From contig NC_064046.1 of assembly GCF_932526225.1 (NCBI RefSeq), forward strand, positions 10,937,719-11,001,718: a stretch of 64,000 bases of DNA. The letters run 5' to 3'. Below are positions 60,201 through 64,000 of the stretch, piece after piece. This DNA is from Nematostella vectensis. Lineage: Eukaryota; Cnidaria; Anthozoa; Actiniaria; Edwardsiidae. Under the pieces are notes generated by a model. The model made no database searches. It was given only the letters and a program-made list of their open reading frames with translations, and had not been told where the DNA came from. A program made the position numbers and the translations under genes. Positions within the stretch are counted from its first letter, which is position 1. The number at the start of each line of letters is the position of its first letter.

Positions 60201-63200
60201 CTTGTCGAGCTCTCATCGCTTCCTCGTGATGCCGTAGCGCAGCGTGGAGATGAGCCTTAGCTGAAAATCAATAGAATATCTTCATAATAGTGATTGATGT
60301 CTATAGTGCGTTGGCTCTACAGTGATCACCTTGACATTTTTGTGAATTTAGCCTTTAAAGTTGTACTATTCGATTGACATTAACTTTACCAGCTAACCAA
60401 CGTGGGAAGGAAATGCTTCAGTGGGCATCAGAGCACGATGCAATCTTTCTAGTTTTGAAGTTTATTTCTTTGATGTTCGCACGCTTATTGGTTTATTGGT
60501 TAACTTTTTCCTGACTTCGTGGCCACGGTAGCGCGTGTCGACTGGTAAACACTGTCTTGGTGGCCACGATAGCGCGCGTCGCATGGTAAACATTGTCTTG
60601 GTGGCCATGATAGTGCGTGTCGCATGGTAAACATTGTCTTGGGGGCCACGGTAGCGCGCGTCGCATGGTAAACATTGTCTTGGAGGCCACGGTAGCGCGC
60701 GTCGCATGGTACACTTTGTATTGGTGGTCACGGTAGCGCGCGTCGTATGGTACACTTTGTATTGGTGGTCAGGGTAGCGCGCGTCGCATGGTACACATTG
60801 TATTGGTGGCCACGGTAGCGTGTGTCGCCTGGTAAACAGTCTTGGTGGCCACGGTAGCGCACATCACACTATAACACTTTGTATTGGTGGCCACCGTAGC
60901 GCGCGTCACATTGTAAACCTTGTTTTGGTGGCGCGCGTCAGACTATAATCATCAGTTGTGGCAGATCAAAATGATTGATCCAAGTTGTGTGACCCTATTT
61001 CTCATAGGCTATAATACCCTTTATAAATTTAGATAAACTTACTACCTTTCTACTAAATATACTCCTACAAATGGTTTGATGTCTCCTGTAACATCACAAA
61101 TCTTAACAGCCACAGAAAACCTGGTAAGAACGCCTGGGACTAGGGTGAACACAGGAATCCCGAATAGAACGCTTGGGACTAGGGTGAACACAGGAATCCC
61201 AAACAGAACGCCTGGTACTAGGCGGAATACAGGAAAACCGAATAGAACGCCTGGGACTAGGCTGAACACAGGAAACCCGATCAAAACCCCTGGAACTAGG
61301 CTGAACACAGGAATCCCGAACAGAACGCATGGGACTAGGCTGAACACAGGAATCCCGAATAGAACGCCTGGGACTAGGCTGAACACAGGAATCCTCAGTA
61401 GAACGCCTGGGCCTAGGCTGAACAAAGGAATCCCGAATAGAACACCTGGGACTAGGCTGAACACACCATACCTTGCTTTTTTCTTTTAGGCCCACTGTCC
61501 ATATCCGATATGTACAAAGATGAGAGCATTTCATGTAAGCCGCTTGTTTCTCCAGCTAGAATTAAATAATATAAGTTTTAGTCAATTAAAATATCCATGA
61601 AGGCCATAATTTTCTATAGGAAGCTTTGATTGCTAACAAGACTGAAATCCAAGGCACCGTCGGTTCAGGGTGCTCCCTTACTGTCCTCTAACACTCCAGG
61701 CGCGGTACTGGGGGGTTGGCAGAGTTCGCGCACCCCCCCCCCCCCCCCCTTGGCGGCCAAATAGAAGGTCAGGAATCTTCAAATAACTATGCTTTTTCCA
61801 TATGATACATAATATGACTGTGTGACCCCCCTCCCCCCCTCAGCCAATCCTGGGTACGCGCCTGCACTTGCTGCCAATGCTCTCTTTTTACATAAGTCCA
61901 TTCAAAGCTCAAACTTACCTGGACATTGGAGTAACCCTGCTGCAGTATGGTAGTGAGACAATGCCTTATAGTGAACACTCATTATCTGGAAAAGAGCAGG
62001 CGTGTCAAATTATTTAGTTGGAATAAGTCCAGATACATTATGTGAGACAATGCCTTATAGTGAACATGCATTATCTGGAAAAGAGCAGGCGTGTCAAATT
62101 ATTTAGTTGCAATAAGTCCAGATACATTATGTGAGACAATGCCTTATAGTGAACATGCATTATCTGGAAAAGAGCAGGCGTGTCAAATTATTTAGTTGCA
62201 ATAAGTCCAGATACATTATGTGAGACAATGCCTTATAGTGAACATGCATTATCTGAAGAGAGGATCAGATCTCTCCGCCGTGGCCTAGGTTCGAATCCTG
62301 GCTCAAACTGGGGATTTTTCCGGGTTCCTGCCTTGATTCGAATTTGTGTCACAAGTGAGTTGAAGTTATTCTCCCGTGTTTCCAGTCTTCTTGGATAAGG
62401 ACACTGAACCGGAGGTCCCGTCTCTTCAAGCTACACTAAACTAACCTGAACCGAAGGGACGTAAAGGACTACTGGGGACACAATAAACCCTCTGGCAGTG
62501 ACCACCCCTAGTGACAGTGCTTACTAACCGAGGGCCATATGTTAGAAAACTGAATATTCGGTTAAATATGTTACCCTCGATAAAACAAAGATTAAACAGA
62601 TTAAACAGGCCTATCAAATGATACATAGTTTTATTGGCTTTGATTGACACTGACTCAGTACTTGGTGCTGTTTCCACTTTAGTTGTAAAAACAGTTACTT
62701 ACTTTTACGAGGTTTCTCCACGCTGTAGGAATGGAGTCCATACAAATTCCCGAGTTCATCAGCAGTTGTACCCTCTTGTAGCCCTGACTGATCTGTCATG
62801 CAACATTGTGTGTCCTTATTAAGAGGGTTTATTCGCAGGAAATGTAGGGAGCATTTTCATTGGGACTTCAACGAATGTCCTTTATAACGAGGCGTCTATC
62901 CACAACCTTATCCACACCTTAGGGCCTTCAGAAGTTTCCTTATAAACAAGGTGTCCTTAGCATACTTATCAGATGGTTCCTTGCACTGTGTTCGAAAGCA
63001 ATTTAAGTCAGCCAATCAAGTAAGCTACAATTGTTTTGAAACGCGGAATCAAGATAGGAGTTGGAATCGTTCGCAAACTTTGGTAGAATGTTAAAGAACA
63101 CATAAAGCAGGGAAAAGATTCACAGGAAATGCAAGGAGTCCATCCCTTATCGAGACTTTGAAAACGAGTTGCTCTTATAAAGTGGATCCATAAAGGCTTA

Positions 63201-63975
63201 CCTCAGCGCATTCCTGACCAGCTTGTATGCATTCTTGGAAGCCATCGACGTCATCGTGTAGTAGTCTTCGCTTTTCCCACATGCACGCTTGCGCCTGGAC
63301 CTAGCAAGTATACAAAACACAGGGTAAACATTCACAAGGCACAGCAACAATTGGTATTTGTATCGACAAATTTTAAACAATTTAGCGTACAAGGAAATAT
63401 GCACGTGTTAAAGCCCTGGCTGCAATAAAGGATGTGGTGAGCAGTGAGACTGAATTGTTTCATCAGTGATCTTGAAATGCAAACCCGTGTTTAGGGCAAA
63501 CGAAAATTCCTGCTACTTACCAACATAAGGGGAATCAGTGCCTCCAAGGTGTCTTGCGTCATATCCACACTTGGTGAGTTCATAAAGTTGTCCCTTATAA
63601 AGCGAAATGCACCTAGAAAGGTAAGGATAAGCGAAACATGAATGTATGTGGTGGTACCTTTGATGATTGTTGACAATGTTGAAGAGTTTTACCCTGACGA
63701 AGGGCTAACAACGCTTGAAACGTCAATGCAGATGTGTTTAACTTTACTCTTTCAACCTTGTGTTGATTTATAGCTTGTCTACACCATACCTTCGCAGACC
63801 ACCTATTGGTCGATTCTAATGGTTGTAAAACTGTATAACGCACTCTGTATCTAATGCACCAACGAGCACCTATAGCATGCGACAGCGTGCGAACTGCTTA
63901 GATATTTAATAACCCACCTGCCGCTTTTTGGAAGGCCATGCATGCTTCCTCTACTCCTTCAGCTGTGCCCCGATC
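57234..63975 (-). CDS. RHPN: Rhophilin (BRO1 and PDZ domains), 5'-partial, last 11 exons, 421 aa in window
   Basis: Exons in transcription order: 63975-63918, 63612-63521, 63300-63202, 62792-62703, 61985-61919, 61555-61472, 60260-60163, 59775-59679, 59294-59218, 58219-58073, 57590-57234. Phases agree throughout. The first exons give a BRO1 domain: AFQKAAGAFRFIRDNF, TLEALIPLMLVQAQACMWEK, CIQAGQECAE, then MSVHYKALSHYHTAAGLL. Next come KAHLHAALRHHEEAMRARQV and a linker ending APVEDLFYKLGPVHIF. The PDZ domain is split over two exons (SFGFSVIGSAP carboxylate loop, then AGVQVGDIVIGVNGEDVKW), and the tail is Ser-rich and acidic (119 codons with stop in the last exon). BRO1 followed by this PDZ is diagnostic of rhophilin, a Rho-GTP-binding scaffold for actin regulation. 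The N-terminal HR1 Rho-binding domain must lie beyond position 63975. Confidence 0.9.
57957..58095. repeat. Minisatellite built from a rhophilin PDZ exon end and donor (27-bp unit)
   Basis: On the minus strand the exon end GACCAAGGCGCCGCATGG|GTAAGTAAT is followed by four related 27-bp units GATGACCAAGAAGCAGCATG then GGTAATT, each bearing a donor-like ATGGGTAATT. Only the first has the strong GTAAGT. The unit is a multiple of three and has no stop, so skipping to a later donor would insert 9-residue repeats into the PDZ domain. Confidence 0.88.
60510..60960. repeat. Minisatellite, about 41-bp unit, about 11 copies, in a rhophilin intron
   Basis: The unit reads GGTGGCCACGGTAGCGCGCG then TCGCATGGTAAACATTGTCTT, degenerate. 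It is GC-rich compared with its surroundings and CpG-dense. It does not touch a splice site. Confidence 0.9.
61120..61471. repeat. Minisatellite, 39-bp unit, about 9 copies, abutting a rhophilin donor
   Basis: Unit GAACGCCTGGGACTAGGCTG then AACACAGGAATCCCGAATA. The copy nearest the exon starts within about 7 bases of the donor of exon 61555-61472. Divisible by three, so open frames on both strands (for example a repeated TPGTRLNTGIPNR peptide) are artefacts. Confidence 0.9.
61697..61864. mobile_element. MITE, CAGGCGCGTACCC family, copy 4
   Basis: Left CAGGCGCGGTACTGGGG, right CCAATCCTGGGTACGCGCCTG; C-run of about 18. The interior CCCCCTTGGCGGCCAAATAG and CATATGATACATAATATGACTG is shared with copies 2 and 3. 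Between rhophilin exons. Confidence 0.75.
61952..62254. repeat. Tandem repeat duplicating a rhophilin splice acceptor (89-bp unit, about 3.4 copies)
   Basis: GTGAGACAATGCCTTATAGTG recurs near 61953, 62042, 62131 and 62220. The first copy is the start of exon 61985-61919. Each unit repeats the acceptor (minus strand CTCTTTTCCAG|ATAATG) and the first 33 bases of the exon, giving decoy acceptors at about 62075 and 62164 and a mutated one at 62253. Confidence 0.9.
62263..62530 (+). mobile_element. tRNA-derived SINE-like fragment
   Basis: GGTTCGAATCCTGG at about 62288-62301 is a perfect RNA polymerase III B-box. It is followed by TTTTTCCGGGTTCCTGCC and TTGGATAAGGACACTGAACC then GGAGGTCCCGTCTC, a layout I associate with invertebrate tRNA-SINE bodies. 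The A-box end seems lost, possibly overrun by the adjoining tandem repeat. In a rhophilin intron. Confidence 0.5.
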
Positions 63976-64000
63976 CTTGGAACAATTAAAGAGAAAAGTG

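Noticed and set aside
61042-61534. Long frames on both strands with 13-residue repeats
   Set aside because: A 39-bp minisatellite in a rhophilin intron; open on several frames at once, with no start or splice logic.
62281-62310. A complete tRNA gene at the B-box
   Set aside because: No acceptor stem, D-arm or anticodon arm can be folded upstream; better explained as a SINE.

Overview
This is an intron-rich animal genomic window. Long interspersed non-coding DNA, canonical GT-AG introns with one GC-AG exception, and several metazoan protein families (MCM4, a Cappuccino/FMN-type formin, a rhodopsin-like GPCR, ABHD4, RABIF/MSS4, rhophilin) point to an invertebrate. The compact introns, many poly-G-bearing miniature transposons and many orphan-like features suggest a cnidarian, most likely a sea anemone of the Nematostella type. 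The species call is an inference; I could not run a search.

Layout. 31-12807 (+): the 3' 19 exons of the replicative helicase subunit MCM4. One intron carries a tandem pair of Crypton-like tyrosine-recombinase elements, and the larger one holds a captured serine beta-lactamase-like gene fragment. 12808-18347: intergenic, with MITEs, a long hairpin and a tandem duplication. 18348-19142 (+): single-exon gene for a small, probably acylated protein whose first residues resemble PCARE (C2orf71). 19143-25380: intergenic, with a 735-bp direct duplication and several MITEs. 25381-37813 (-): complete 16-exon formin (about 1261 aa) with coiled coil, FH1 and FH2. 37887-47375: long gene-poor stretch. 47376-48332 (+): single-exon class A GPCR. 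50259-53985 (-): complete 5-exon ABHD4-like hydrolase. 54493-55770 (+): two-exon RABIF/MSS4 zinc-binding Rab chaperone, divergent from ABHD4 across about 0.5 kb. 57234-63975 (-): the 3' 11 exons of rhophilin (BRO1 plus PDZ); its 5' end lies beyond the window.

The genes are not an operon and show no shared pathway, although formin and rhophilin both act in actin/Rho biology. The most striking general feature is structural. Many tandem repeats are built from, or begin within a few bases of, exon-intron junctions, so that splice donors or acceptors are duplicated as decoys. This is seen in MCM4 (one acceptor array, one donor duplication), formin (two clear donor arrays, others abutting splice sites) and rhophilin (one donor array, one acceptor array, one abutting). 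A second theme is several MITE families with internal G or C homopolymers. Exon coordinates were derived by hand from reading-frame continuity, splice consensus and family knowledge; every join keeps frame.
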